Shown: piece by piece, positions 26,667 through 35,692 of the stretch
Layout of the letters: every line of letters starts with the position of its first letter
Position numbering within the stretch: the stretch's first letter is position 1
Assembly (NCBI GenBank): GCA_964486925.1
Contig: CAZAOY010000002.1
Span: forward strand, 1-64,000
Direction: 5' to 3'
Length of the DNA stretch: 64,000 bases
From: CAZAOY01 sp964486925
Lineage (GTDB): Bacteria > Bacillota > Clostridia > Oscillospirales > Ruminococcaceae
The notes under the pieces: generated by a model
Told to the model about the DNA's origin: nothing
Database searches by the model: none
Seen by the model: only the letters and a program-made list of their open reading frames with translations
Position numbers and translations under genes: made by a program

Positions 26667-28085
26667 ATGAGTAGTGAGAAAAAGACCAAGGCAAAACAGC
26701 TACAGGAAAGCTTAACCCTTAAAAGGGTTAACGGTGCGGCAAAATTTTCAGCAGAGGAGATAAAAGAGATTGACGCCTTCTGCGAGGGGTACAAGACCTT
26801 TTTAGACAACAGCAAGACCGAGAGAACCTGCGTTACCTATACAATCGGGTTACTTAAGGAGCACGGTTTTACCGAGTTTGACCCATCAAAAGCCTACAAA
26901 GCAGGGGATAAGGTTTACCTAAACAACCGCAACAAATCTCTGATTACAGCGGTTATCGGGTCGGCTGATATAAAGGAAGGGGTATCCATCCTTGCTTCCC
27001 ATATCGACTCACCACGTATCGACCTAAAGCCAAACCCTCTTTATGAGGAGGCAGAGCTTTCACTCTTTAAGACCCACTACTACGGTGGTGTAAGGAAGTA
27101 TCAATGGACTGCTATCCCGCTAGCTTTGCATGGTGTGGTGGTTAAGGCTAACGGTGAAGCGGTAACGGTTTGTATCGGTGAGGATGAATCTGACCCGGTA
27201 TTTTGCATAACCGATCTGCTACCTCATCTGGCGGCTGATCAAGCTAAACGTACGCTGAACGAAGGTATCAAGGGTGAGGAGCTAAACATCCTAGTTGGTT
27301 CTCGCGCATTTGGTGAGATTGAAGCGGATGAAAACATCAGTAACAAGGTTAAGCTAAACATTCTAGCTATCCTAAACGAACGTTATGGTATGGTTGAGAA
27401 GGATTTCCTATCAGCAGAGTTTGAGATTGTACCGGCAGGCAGGACACGTGATATCGGTTTAGACCGTAGCTTAATCGGCGGATACGGACAGGACGACCGT
27501 GTATGCGCATACACCTCATTAATGGCGACCATTGAATGTCAAAACCCAAAACACACCATCGTTAACATCTTTGGCGACAAAGAGGAGATTGGCAGTGAGG
27601 GTAACACAGGGCTTAAGTCCAGGGCGTTACAGTACTTTATCACCGACCTTGCAAAGGCAAACGGTGTATCTGGACGTTTAGTGCTTACAAACTCAAAATG
27701 TCTATCGGCGGATGTTAGTGTAGCGTTTGACCCGACCTTCCCTGACGTTACTGAAAAGTACAACGTTTCTCATCTTAACTACGGTGTTTGTCTGACTAAG
27801 TATACAGGTTCACGTGGTAAGGGCGGATCTTCCGATGCGAGCGCGGAGTTTATGGGATATGTTCGTGGTATCTTTGAAGCGGAGGATGTACTATGGCAGA
27901 CCGGTGAGCTTGGTAAGGTTGACCAAGGCGGCGGCGGTACTGTTGCGGCATATATCGCTAACCTAAATGTAGACGTTGTGGACGTTGGTGTACCTGTGTT
28001 ATCAATGCACGCACCGATGGAGGTAACCTCTAAGATTGACGTTTATTCCACCTACAAGGCTTTCTTTGCATTCTGCAAGAGATAG
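26667..28085 (+). CDS. M18 family aminopeptidase
   Basis: 472 aa, full family length. Metal ligands and catalytic residues are seen in ASHIDSPRIDLK (about residue 110), GYGQDDRVCAYTS (about 274), GDKEEIGSEGNTG (about 304) and SMHAPMEV near the C-terminus. It removes N-terminal residues, classically aspartate or glutamate, from peptides in the cytosol. AAAGGAG precedes the ATG. Followed by a terminator. Codon choice suggests good expression. Confidence 0.95.
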   Translation: MSSEKKTKAKQLQESLTLKRVNGAAKFSAEEIKEIDAFCEGYKTFLDNSKTERTCVTYTIGLLKEHGFTEFDPSKAYKAGDKVYLNNRNKSLITAVIGSADIKEGVSILASHIDSPRIDLKPNPLYEEAELSLFKTHYYGGVRKYQWTAIPLALHGVVVKANGEAVTVCIGEDESDPVFCITDLLPHLAADQAKRTLNEGIKGEELNILVGSRAFGEIEADENISNKVKLNILAILNERYGMVEKDFLSAEFEIVPAGRTRDIGLDRSLIGGYGQDDRVCAYTSLMATIECQNPKHTIVNIFGDKEEIGSEGNTGLKSRALQYFITDLAKANGVSGRLVLTNSKCLSADVSVAFDPTFPDVTEKYNVSHLNYGVCLTKYTGSRGKGGSSDASAEFMGYVRGIFEAEDVLWQTGELGKVDQGGGGTVAAYIANLNVDVVDVGVPVLSMHAPMEVTSKIDVYSTYKAFFAFCKR

Positions 28086-28105
28086 TGATTTACAGATAAT
28101 ATACT

Positions 28106-28134
28106 GGGCTGTGGTAAAACACGGCCCTTTTGTT
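28106..28134 (+). terminator. Terminator after the M18 peptidase gene
   Basis: GGGCTGTG (28106-28113) pairs with CACGGCCC (28120-28127), then TTTTGTT. Confidence 0.85.
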
Positions 28135-28284
28135 ATTTAAGCTGTGATAAAAAAGTTGCATTTGACTTAACCAATTAAGGGTGGGTGGCACTATATAGTA
28201 AAAAGACTATTAATTCGGCTTGCTATAGAGCTATCCTGTTAGAAGGTAGTGTATGGCTAGGTCTAAGATTAAGGGGGTGAAGCT

Positions 28285-29832
28285 TTGGAGCAGGATAGGG
28301 TTAATCTACTAATTGCCGAAAATATGAAGAAGATATTTTCCTTTAGCCTATCCAGAGTGGGAAACACAGCACAGGCAGAGGATTTAGCTAGCAATATCTA
28401 TCTGGAGCTTTTACGCTCTTGTAAAACCATCCGCAATGATGAGGCTTTCTATGGATTTATGTGGGGGGTAGCGCATAATGTCTACAAACGTTTTCTTCGC
28501 AAGAAAAGGACTACAGTACCATTTGAGGAATATCTGGCGGGAAATATAATGCAGATGTCGGACGAGGCTTTTGATGATAGAATTAGCTCTCTAAAAAGGG
28601 AACTATCGTTACTATCCAGTCAGTATAGGGAATGTACCGTTTTGTATTACATAAAGAACAAATCCTGTTTGGAAATTGCCAGCACCCTTAATATCTCCGC
28701 CGAGATGGTAAAGTATTATCTGTTTAAAGCAAGAAAGCTTATAAAGGAGGGTATATCAGTGCAACGAGAGCATGGTGAGAGGAGCTACAATCCCGATGTA
28801 TTTAGTATGGATTATTGGGGGACTGGCCCTAGTGATGAATACTGGAGGGTATTAAAGAGGCGGTTGCCGGGTAATATACTGCTCTCGGCATACTATGAGC
28901 CGCTGACGGTTACTGAGTTATCTATAGAGCTTGGGGTTTCGGCTGTGTATCTTGAGGATGAGCTTGAGATATTACTAAGCCACAACCTGTTAAAACAGCT
29001 TAGAAACGGAAAATACCAGACTAATATAGTAATTTTCACTTTAGAATATGAAGAGGAGTGGTATAACAAAACTAAAGGGTATTACAAAAAGCTAGCCAAG
29101 AAGCTTTGTTGCTTTATTGAGGAAAATGAGGAAGCGATTAGGGCGGTAGGGTTTAATGGCAGTGGTAGATCTAAAAACACCGTTTACTGGTATATGGTTG
29201 TGCTGTCGTTATTGCATGGATATAACCTATCACAAAGCAGTGATGACTACCCGCTCTTGTCAAACGGCAGTCATGGTTACGTTTATGGCTACAACCGCGA
29301 TTACTCCAACCATAAATTCCTCGGCATTGAGTGCGCTAACACTAAAAGCATAACCCCTCCTTCACTTGCTACAGTTAACTATAGGGTGTTTAATTGCAAT
29401 CATAGCTTTGAGAATTACAGGGCATATCGCGACACAATTATAGAGGTTATGCAGGGTATACCACCACACGATATTGAAGTGGCAGCACTGCTTGTACAAG
29501 GTGGATACCTGTGCTCTGACGAAGGCTTTCTAAAAGCTAACTTTCCAGTCTACACTGTGTCACAGTTTAATGAGCTATTAGAGCTACTATCCCCTATAAC
29601 AAAGGAGATAGCCAGTGAGTTTTTGCAGATAAACAAGATAGCGGTAAAGATACTCTCCTCACATGTTCCAAAAGCCTTAAAGGAGCGGTGTGGTACGCTT
29701 GGGATGGTGATTAGTGGAATGGCAGCGATGGCCTGCACTGTTGAAGAAATCTGCGGACAGGGTATGCTTACCCTGCCAAAACACAAGGAGATAGTTTCGG
29801 CCTTTGGGGTTGTGGAGGGATCAGGATGTTAA
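28285..29832 (+). CDS. ECF-like sigma factor with a ~340-residue C-terminal extension
   Basis: 515 aa from TTG 28285, four bases past AAGGGGGTGA. Residues about 5-78 are sigma region 2 (AEDLASNIYLELLRSC, then FMWGVAHNVYKRFLRKKR). Residues about 105-155 are region 4 (YRECTVLYYIKNKSCLEIAS and ISAEMVKYYLFKARKLIKEG). After residue ~165 comes a long extension: first a likely winged-helix segment (YYEPLTVTELSIELGVSAVY, LSHNLLKQLRNGKYQ), then about 250 residues that I do not recognise. Ordinary ECF factors are ~170-200 aa. The extension may sense a signal or act as a built-in anti-sigma. The gene overlaps the ABC exporter gene by 7 bp, so they act together. Confidence 0.82.
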   Translation: MEQDRVNLLIAENMKKIFSFSLSRVGNTAQAEDLASNIYLELLRSCKTIRNDEAFYGFMWGVAHNVYKRFLRKKRTTVPFEEYLAGNIMQMSDEAFDDRISSLKRELSLLSSQYRECTVLYYIKNKSCLEIASTLNISAEMVKYYLFKARKLIKEGISVQREHGERSYNPDVFSMDYWGTGPSDEYWRVLKRRLPGNILLSAYYEPLTVTELSIELGVSAVYLEDELEILLSHNLLKQLRNGKYQTNIVIFTLEYEEEWYNKTKGYYKKLAKKLCCFIEENEEAIRAVGFNGSGRSKNTVYWYMVVLSLLHGYNLSQSSDDYPLLSNGSHGYVYGYNRDYSNHKFLGIECANTKSITPPSLATVNYRVFNCNHSFENYRAYRDTIIEVMQGIPPHDIEVAALLVQGGYLCSDEGFLKANFPVYTVSQFNELLELLSPITKEIASEFLQINKIAVKILSSHVPKALKERCGTLGMVISGMAAMACTVEEICGQGMLTLPKHKEIVSAFGVVEGSGC

Positions 29833-31589
29833 AGGGTTTTGTTTTTCTATTAAAGTACTGCTATAGCTTTAGCAAGCGGTATGTGATTACCATTGTTGCA
29901 TTACAGTTTGTATCCTCCTCGATACCGCTTGTCAGCGTAATAATGCCAAAGTATATTATCGATGAGTTAATCGGTAACAAGAGGGTTAATATGTTAGTGC
30001 TGTATATCGGAATACTGCTTGCGGTGAACTTCTTTGGAGGGATGGTTATTAGCTATCTGCGGGGGGCGTCCTTTGCCGCTAAGGGGGTTGTGTTTAACAG
30101 GTTTCAGACATTTATCGCAGAAAAGCTTGCTACCTGTGATTTTGAGCAGATAGAAAACCCAGAGTTTTTGGATATAAAGGCAAAGGCACACAAGTTTTTG
30201 TATGCAAATGGACAGGGGTTTGGGGTTGTGCTTGACAGTGCTATAAATATACTAGGTAAGGTTTTTATATTTGGTGGGTTAATTGCAATTTTGTCTACAC
30301 TTAACATCCTGGTTGTGCTTTTGTTTATAGGTCTTGTACTTTTGGATTCTTTTGTAGATATGAAGATGCGCAAGAACTATGTTAAGTGGGATATGGAGAA
30401 GGCGCCTATAGAGCGAAAGACCACCTATCTTATTAATATGATTGAGGATTTTACCTTTGGTAAGGAGATTAGGCTGTATGGGCTTAAGGATTTTATACTA
30501 AAAAAGGTATCTAACCATCTGGATAACTCTAATGAGTTTTATAAAAAGCAGGTTAAGGGTGCGGCTAAGGTGCAGTACTTTAGTACCTTCACCTCCCTCC
30601 TACGAGATGGTGTATCGTATGGTTATCTGGTTTATCGGATACTGCTAGGGGCGATTGGGATTGGTGATTTTACTATGTATCTATCGGCAATCTCCCAGTT
30701 TTCGGGTTCTATGAATGAGGTTATGCAGTCGCTACTAAACATTAAGCAGTTTAGCGGTTACTATGACGCACTTGATAGGTATATGAACGTTTTAGCTAAT
30801 ATGCGTGAGGGTAAGGGATTGGCTATTTCGGGGGATGGGTATACAATTGAGTTTAAGGATGTATCCTTTAGATACTCAGGGCAGAGCGATTATGCTTTGC
30901 AAAATGTTAATTTAACTATTAGGCAGGGCGAGAAGTTATCGGTAGTAGGGGAGAATGGAGCGGGGAAAACCACCTTTGTAAAGCTGTTAACAAGGTTATA
31001 TGATCCCACCGAAGGGGTGATAACGTTAAACGGTGTTGATATACGTGATATCGATTATGACCAGTACCAGTCCATCCTATCGGCTGTGTTCCAAGACTTT
31101 AAGCTATTCTCATTTACCCTTAAAGAGAATATTGCATTTAATGATGCTATTAGAGTAGAGGACGGTATAGTAGAGGGGTGTCTTGTACGAAGTGGATTCT
31201 CTGATAAGCTAGCTAGGCTTTCAAAGGGGGTTAATAGCTATATCTACAAGAATTTTGAAGCTGATGGGTTTGAGCCATCGGGGGGCGAGGGGCAAAAGAT
31301 AGCGCTAGCACGTGCGCTATATAAGGCTGCGCCTATTGTTATACTTGATGAACCCACAGCCGCACTTGACCCACGAGCTGAATATGAAATCTATCAGCAT
31401 TTTAACGAGCTTGTTTTAGGAAAGACGGCGATATACATATCCCACAGGCTATCGAGTGCACGATTTTGTGATAGAATTGTAGTATTTAAAACCGGTAGAA
31501 TTGTGGAGTACGGCACACATGATGAGTTAATAAGCCAAAACAAAACCTATGCTGAGCTGTTTGGTATGCAAGCACAGTTTTATCTATAG
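29826..31589 (+). CDS. ABC exporter half-transporter (fused membrane and ATPase domains)
   Basis: 587 aa. The membrane domain (about residues 1-310) has six predicted helices. The ATPase domain carries GENGAGKTTFV (about 376-386), the Q-loop VFQDFKLFSFTL, the signature PSGGEGQKIALARAL, Walker B IVILDEPTAALDP and the H-loop YISHRLSSARFCDR. The serine and first glycine of the signature motif are intact, so ATP use is likely. It probably works as a homodimer. The substrate is unknown: the class includes peptide, bacteriocin and lipid exporters. Co-translation with the extended sigma factor suggests export or resistance controlled by that factor. Confidence 0.92.
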   Translation: MLKGFVFLLKYCYSFSKRYVITIVALQFVSSSIPLVSVIMPKYIIDELIGNKRVNMLVLYIGILLAVNFFGGMVISYLRGASFAAKGVVFNRFQTFIAEKLATCDFEQIENPEFLDIKAKAHKFLYANGQGFGVVLDSAINILGKVFIFGGLIAILSTLNILVVLLFIGLVLLDSFVDMKMRKNYVKWDMEKAPIERKTTYLINMIEDFTFGKEIRLYGLKDFILKKVSNHLDNSNEFYKKQVKGAAKVQYFSTFTSLLRDGVSYGYLVYRILLGAIGIGDFTMYLSAISQFSGSMNEVMQSLLNIKQFSGYYDALDRYMNVLANMREGKGLAISGDGYTIEFKDVSFRYSGQSDYALQNVNLTIRQGEKLSVVGENGAGKTTFVKLLTRLYDPTEGVITLNGVDIRDIDYDQYQSILSAVFQDFKLFSFTLKENIAFNDAIRVEDGIVEGCLVRSGFSDKLARLSKGVNSYIYKNFEADGFEPSGGEGQKIALARALYKAAPIVILDEPTAALDPRAEYEIYQHFNELVLGKTAIYISHRLSSARFCDRIVVFKTGRIVEYGTHDELISQNKTYAELFGMQAQFYL

Positions 31590-31628
31590 GATATCGATAC
31601 GGTAGCGAGTCTACCATATAGTACAAAG

Positions 31629-31676
31629 TAACCATGGCGAGTGGGTTGTCAATTCGTAATGGTTATTTTTGTTTTT
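31629..31676 (+). terminator. Probable terminator after the ABC exporter gene
   Basis: TAACCAT (31629-31635) pairs with ATGGTTA (31659-31665), followed by TTTTTGTTTTTA. The stem is short, with a weak inner helix. Confidence 0.55.
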
Positions 31677-31703
31677 ATCGGATAAGCTTATAGATAAATT
31701 TTT

Positions 31704-31733
31704 GTCATTAATGAAATCTACCCTGCATATAAT
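31704..31733 (+). promoter_or_regulatory. Candidate sigma-E promoter of the spoIIIA operon
   Basis: GTCATTAA (31704-31711), a 14-nt spacer and CATATAAT (31726-31733). This fits the Bacillus sigma-E pattern (GTCATATT-like -35, CATACAAT-like -10, about 14 nt), and spoIIIA is a known sigma-E operon. It lies 65 bp before spoIIIAA. Confidence 0.6.
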
Positions 31734-31798
31734 GTTTGTGTACAAGCTAAATTGTGGCTCACAAAAATAAAAACGTTAAAAAGCAAGGAGTGTAAAGG

Positions 31799-32731
31799 AT
31801 GGAATGTTATAACAGTGCGGCTAGGGCATTGCCTAAAAAGCTGTCGGACATGCTAATGCAGGTAGAGGATGGGATTAAGGCACAGACCTATGACATAAAG
31901 CTTAAGGCGGGGAGTGCTATCCAGCTACGAAGCAGGGATAAAACGCTGTTTTTATCCAATAACGGCAACCTTAGTGTGATTATGGACAAGAACTTCTATC
32001 GGGTGACGGTGGAGGATATAAAGGAAGCGGTTAAGGTGCTGACAAACTATTCGCTACATAGCAGTAAAAACCAGATTGACAACGGATTTATCACCATCGA
32101 CAAGGGACACCGTGCGGGGCTTAGCGGGAGCTATACCGGCGGGGAGAGTAGCTTTTCGGTGCGGGATTTTAATAGTATAAACCTGCGTATCGCGCGCCAG
32201 ATTAAGGGGGTGTCGGCACAGGTTTGTAACCGTATCTTTAGGGAGCGGCTTGCCAGTGTGCTAATAGTTGGCAGACCTTCTTCGGGCAAGACCACGCTTA
32301 TACGGGATATCGCCTATCGTATGGGGAGTAAGCAGGTGTTAGGGCGGTATATTAACCTTTCGGTGGTGGATACACGATGTGAGCTTGCGGCTACCTATAA
32401 CGGAATATCGGCATTTGACCTTGGGGAAACCACCAGTGTGTTTTCGGGGTATCCTAAGGAGTTTGGGGTGATGACTGCGCTTAAGACCATGTCCCCTTCT
32501 GTAATAATGCTTGATGAGATTGGTAGCCTTAGCGAGTATGAGGCGGTAAGAGCCTGCTTAAATGCGGGGGTGGAGGTTATCGCCACGGCGCACAGCAGTA
32601 CCATCGAGCAAGCACTGCGACGTGACTTTATTAGACGCGCAGTGGACGAGGGGTGCTTTGAGTATATAGTGCTAATCGATGACGGCTGTAGGATTAAGGA
32701 GATAAGTCGGGTGGGGGAGGATAGGATATGA
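31799..32731 (+). CDS. spoIIIAA: Stage III sporulation protein AA (ATPase)
   Basis: 310 aa. Walker A GRPSSGKTT (about residues 158-166) and Walker B-like VIMLDEIGSLSEYEAV (about 235-250), the pattern of secretion-type ATPases. In the mother cell it powers or assembles the SpoIIIA channel that joins it to the forespore. AAGGAG lies upstream of the ATG. First gene of the operon, overlapping AB by 4 nt. Confidence 0.96.
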   Translation: MECYNSAARALPKKLSDMLMQVEDGIKAQTYDIKLKAGSAIQLRSRDKTLFLSNNGNLSVIMDKNFYRVTVEDIKEAVKVLTNYSLHSSKNQIDNGFITIDKGHRAGLSGSYTGGESSFSVRDFNSINLRIARQIKGVSAQVCNRIFRERLASVLIVGRPSSGKTTLIRDIAYRMGSKQVLGRYINLSVVDTRCELAATYNGISAFDLGETTSVFSGYPKEFGVMTALKTMSPSVIMLDEIGSLSEYEAVRACLNAGVEVIATAHSSTIEQALRRDFIRRAVDEGCFEYIVLIDDGCRIKEISRVGEDRI

Positions 32732-33237
32732 AGCTTGCCTTGTTAATTATGATTATGATGGTCGGGGTGACGATTGGGGTGTATGTAAAGGGGTGTTATC
32801 TTCGTAGAGAGCGGCTTTTAATGGCGTACATACAGGCATTTGAGCGGATACTTCTTCATGTCACCATCGAGAACAAGCCCACCTTTGATATAATAGAGCA
32901 GATCAATGAGGATGAACGGTTTAAGGACTGCACAGTATTCTCATACTGCAACGACAGGCTAAAGAATGGAGAAGGGTTTGAAAGCGGGTATCGCCATGCA
33001 GTGGAGCAAGCCTTTACAAAGACCCCTCTACTGACCGAGGATGTAGCGGTTATAGCAGAGCTTTCGCAGGTTTTGGGCGGGTACGAAACGGACGAGCTTG
33101 CAAGCCAGTTAAGGGTGATGATAAGTAAGCTAAAACAGCTTTATAACGATGCGGTAACCCTTACCAAGACGCAGGGAAAGATGTATCAAACGCTAATAAG
33201 CCTAGGTTTCGTAGCGGTTTCGATAGTACTACTTTAA
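32728..33237 (+). CDS. spoIIIAB: Stage III sporulation protein AB
   Basis: 169 aa. An N-terminal transmembrane helix (about residues 2-20), a helical cytosolic middle with LSQVLGGYETDELASQL and a C-terminal hydrophobic end LGFVAVSIVLL. Its shape resembles GspF-type platform proteins. ATGA overlap with spoIIIAA. Confidence 0.93.
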   Translation: MKLALLIMIMMVGVTIGVYVKGCYLRRERLLMAYIQAFERILLHVTIENKPTFDIIEQINEDERFKDCTVFSYCNDRLKNGEGFESGYRHAVEQAFTKTPLLTEDVAVIAELSQVLGGYETDELASQLRVMISKLKQLYNDAVTLTKTQGKMYQTLISLGFVAVSIVLL

Positions 33238-33283
33238 AGGGAAGAGCTATTTGTGCCAAATAGCACAAGGAATGGAGATTAAC

Positions 33284-33478
33284 ATGGGTGTTGACTTAAT
33301 ATTTAAGATAGCGGGGATTGGGATAATCGTAGCGGTGTTAAATCAGCTATTAGCACGGTCAGGCAGGGAAGAACAGGCGATGATGACCACCCTAGCGGGG
33401 CTTATCGTGGTGCTTATGATAATAATCTACGAGATTAGAGATCTGTTTGACGTTATAAAGACGATATTCGGACTGTAG
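33284..33478 (+). CDS. spoIIIAC: Stage III sporulation protein AC
   Basis: 64 aa from ATG 33284, preceded by TGGAG; the longer frame from GTG 33251 adds residues absent from the family, whose usual size is 64-68 aa. Two transmembrane helices: FKIAGIGIIVAVLNQLLA and TTLAGLIVVLMIIIYEI. Confidence 0.95.
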   Translation: MGVDLIFKIAGIGIIVAVLNQLLARSGREEQAMMTTLAGLIVVLMIIIYEIRDLFDVIKTIFGL

Positions 33479-33594
33479 CTATTACTTTCGCACTTAGTAG
33501 TAGCAACTGTATTTGCGTTTCTTTGAATATTAGCTGTAAACAAGAGAAAAAACTAGCGACAATTAAGTGCCAAAGTAAGAAAAGAGGTGGTATT

Positions 33595-33987
33595 ATGGAC
33601 ATATATAAAGTAATGGGGGTAGCGCTGATAGGGGTTATCCTAAACATACTCTTTAAGCAGTACAAGCCTGAATATGCTTTGTTTGTATCAATCGCTACAG
33701 GTACGATAATCTTTACCTACGTTATTACCGCTCTAATGCCGGCGTTTGATTCCATTAACCAGATTCTAACCGCCTACAAAAGCTCCTCAATCTACATAAT
33801 GGCGATTCTAAAGACTTTGGGGATATGCTATATCTCCTCATTTATAGCCGACTGCTGTATCGACTGTGGACAGACTGTAATAGCGGGCAAGGTAAATCTT
33901 GCGGGAAAGGTTAGCATTGTGGTAATATCGCTACCGCTGTTTGACAACATTATACAGCTAGCGGTATCGCTACTTAATAAGGGGTAG
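33595..33987 (+). CDS. spoIIIAD: Stage III sporulation protein AD
   Basis: 130 aa from ATG 33595 with AGAGGTGG upstream; the longer frame from 33523 lacks a ribosome site and exceeds the family length. Four hydrophobic helices; LKTLGICYISSFIADCCIDC (about residues 65-84) is characteristic. Integral membrane part of the SpoIIIA channel. Confidence 0.95.
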   Translation: MDIYKVMGVALIGVILNILFKQYKPEYALFVSIATGTIIFTYVITALMPAFDSINQILTAYKSSSIYIMAILKTLGICYISSFIADCCIDCGQTVIAGKVNLAGKVSIVVISLPLFDNIIQLAVSLLNKG

Positions 33988-33991
33988 TGCT

Positions 33992-35143
33992 ATGCGTTTA
34001 ATAAGGGTGGTGCTTTGGGTTATCGTAATAGTCCTAATAAGCGGTAGTGGTTGCATTACGGTATCTGCAAAGGAGAAAGAATCCGACCCCATAGAGCAGT
34101 TTAACGAGCTGTACGACAGGGCGGGGGTAGAGGAGATTTGGTACGCTGTACCTGAAGAGAGCCGTGAGCTACTGCGAAAGAACGGTATAGGTGAGATAAG
34201 CCCTAGCACGCTGATTAACCTCGATGCGGGTAGGGTGTTTACCAATATAATCGACATGTGCAAAAGTCCTATTGATAGGTTTGCCAACACCTTTTTCAGC
34301 CTTTTAGGGGTGCTGTTGGTGGCGGCAATTATCGACGCTATAAAGCACAGCTTTAACTCCGAGCAGTATAACAATGTGTTTGAGGCGGTGACGGTGCTTT
34401 CCACTGCGGGGGTTATACTATCGGGTGCTATCGGACTTGTTAACCAGGTTATAGACAAGCTAGAGCAGACCAATCAGTTTATTCTAAGCTTTATCCCTGT
34501 CTACTCGGGGATAATACTGGCTAGCGGGAAGCCGCTTACCGCCGCGGCTTATAACGGTGCGCTATTTACGGCGATACAGGTTATCACCACCATCTGCGCA
34601 CAGATGTTACTGCCGTTAATTAGCATATATCTTGCAATTACCATCGTCTGCTCGGTGGGCAACATGGTAAATATCAGCAGTATAGGTACTAGCATTAACA
34701 AGCTGGTGGTATGGGTTTTATCCTTTTGTATGACGATATTTATCGGGATACTCTCCATCCAGAGTGTTATCGCAACCGGTGCGGATAATATCGGGTTAAA
34801 GGCGACACGGTTTGCAATGAGCTCCTTTGTGCCTGTAGTTGGCGGTGCTATCGGGGACGCGTTGGCTTCGGTGTATGGTGCGTTAGGTCTGCTTAAATCC
34901 ACTGTGGGAAGCTTTGGGATCATCACAGTAGCGGTAAGCTTTCTGCCTATACTAATAGATATTGTAATGATGATGTTAATCCTAAACATTACCGTAATAC
35001 TGGCGGACATTCTAGCGGTAACCTCCGTTAGCAGTATCTGCAAAAATATCAGCCGTGTATTAGGTTTATTGCTAGGGATAATGCTTTGTTTTATCGTGAT
35101 GATAATAATATCGGTTTCGCTTATGATACTTGTGACGGGGTAG
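33992..35143 (+). CDS. spoIIIAE: Stage III sporulation protein AE
   Basis: 383 aa. An N-terminal hydrophobic signal (about residues 5-26), an extracytoplasmic helical segment, then six to eight membrane helices. SSFVPVVGGAIGDALASVYG (about residues 275-294) is a strongly conserved family segment. It begins 4 nt after spoIIIAD. In the usual operon AF, AG and AH follow; here they do not, and the next gene is an unrelated micropeptide. Confidence 0.95.
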   Translation: MRLIRVVLWVIVIVLISGSGCITVSAKEKESDPIEQFNELYDRAGVEEIWYAVPEESRELLRKNGIGEISPSTLINLDAGRVFTNIIDMCKSPIDRFANTFFSLLGVLLVAAIIDAIKHSFNSEQYNNVFEAVTVLSTAGVILSGAIGLVNQVIDKLEQTNQFILSFIPVYSGIILASGKPLTAAAYNGALFTAIQVITTICAQMLLPLISIYLAITIVCSVGNMVNISSIGTSINKLVVWVLSFCMTIFIGILSIQSVIATGADNIGLKATRFAMSSFVPVVGGAIGDALASVYGALGLLKSTVGSFGIITVAVSFLPILIDIVMMMLILNITVILADILAVTSVSSICKNISRVLGLLLGIMLCFIVMIIISVSLMILVTG

Positions 35144-35167
35144 AAAAATGGGCTTAACATATCTGTA

Positions 35168-35195
35168 ACACATATTAAGCTACCGTCATAATATA
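35168..35195 (+). promoter_or_regulatory. Candidate sigma-K promoter of the cysteine-rich micropeptide
   Basis: AC at 35168-35169, a 17-nt spacer and CATAATATA (35187-35195) match the sigma-K consensus AC-N16/17-CATANNNTA. Transcription would begin near 35202, 80 nt before the ATG. A chance match is possible in AT-rich DNA. Confidence 0.5.
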
Positions 35196-35281
35196 TGTCA
35201 TGAGGCAAAACTACAGGAGAAAACAAAGAGTAAGTACGCTGTAGCCGCCTTATAATAATACATTTTATGGAGGATTTAATT

Positions 35282-35410
35282 ATGTGTAATTGCGGAAACA
35301 ATGGTTGCGGACTATCTAACATGAGCCCTTGTACTTGGATCATCATCCTAATCGTCCTATGGTACTTCTGCTGTAATCAAAACAACAGACCTTTTAGCTG
35401 TAACGACTAG
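35282..35410 (+). CDS. 42-residue cysteine-rich single-helix peptide, possible spore-coat component
   Basis: ATG 35282 is preceded by a strong GGAGG at 35271 and a stop at 35408-35410. Sequence order: MCNCGNNGCGLSNMSP, a hydrophobic helix CTWIIILIVLWYFCC, and NQNNRPFSCND. Seven cysteines in 42 residues, partly in CxCxxxxC spacing, flank one membrane-type helix. It resembles small YjcZ-like sporulation peptides in size and shape but with more cysteines. Its position after spoIIIAE and behind a sigma-K-like promoter supports a mother-cell role. A terminator follows at 35495. Confidence 0.75.
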   Translation: MCNCGNNGCGLSNMSPCTWIIILIVLWYFCCNQNNRPFSCND

Positions 35411-35494
35411 TTCCTAAAATGTACCATTAAGGGCAACATTACTTACGTAGATAACGTTTTGTAATACTACGCGTAGTAATAGCTAGATAGCGAC

Positions 35495-35526
35495 AAAAAT
35501 CCCCGCCATATAGGTGGGGATTTTTT
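35495..35526 (+). terminator. Rho-independent terminator after the micropeptide gene
   Basis: AAAAATCCCCGCC pairs with GGTGGGGATTTTT around ATATA, ending in six T. Confidence 0.9.
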
Positions 35527-35563
35527 GCTATTTTTGGTTAATTCAAAAGTTTAACTCAAACTA

Positions 35564-35592
35564 TTGAACCAAGCAGTAGAATGTGGTATACT
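35564..35592 (+). promoter_or_regulatory. Promoter of the AraC-type gene
   Basis: TTGAAC (35564-35569), 17-nt spacer, TGGTATACT with TATACT at 35587-35592; about 95 nt before the ATG. Confidence 0.72.
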
Positions 35593-35692
35593 AGTTATAA
35601 TGTACTGTGCAATAAAACAGCACCATTAATAATCTTTGCTAAGAAGTAAAGAGTACTAATATCTAACGAATTAACGTTGAATAGGGAGGGTT

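Noticed and set aside
34549..35346. 265-aa antisense frame over spoIIIAE
   Set aside because: No ribosome site and no family match; the sense gene is certain.
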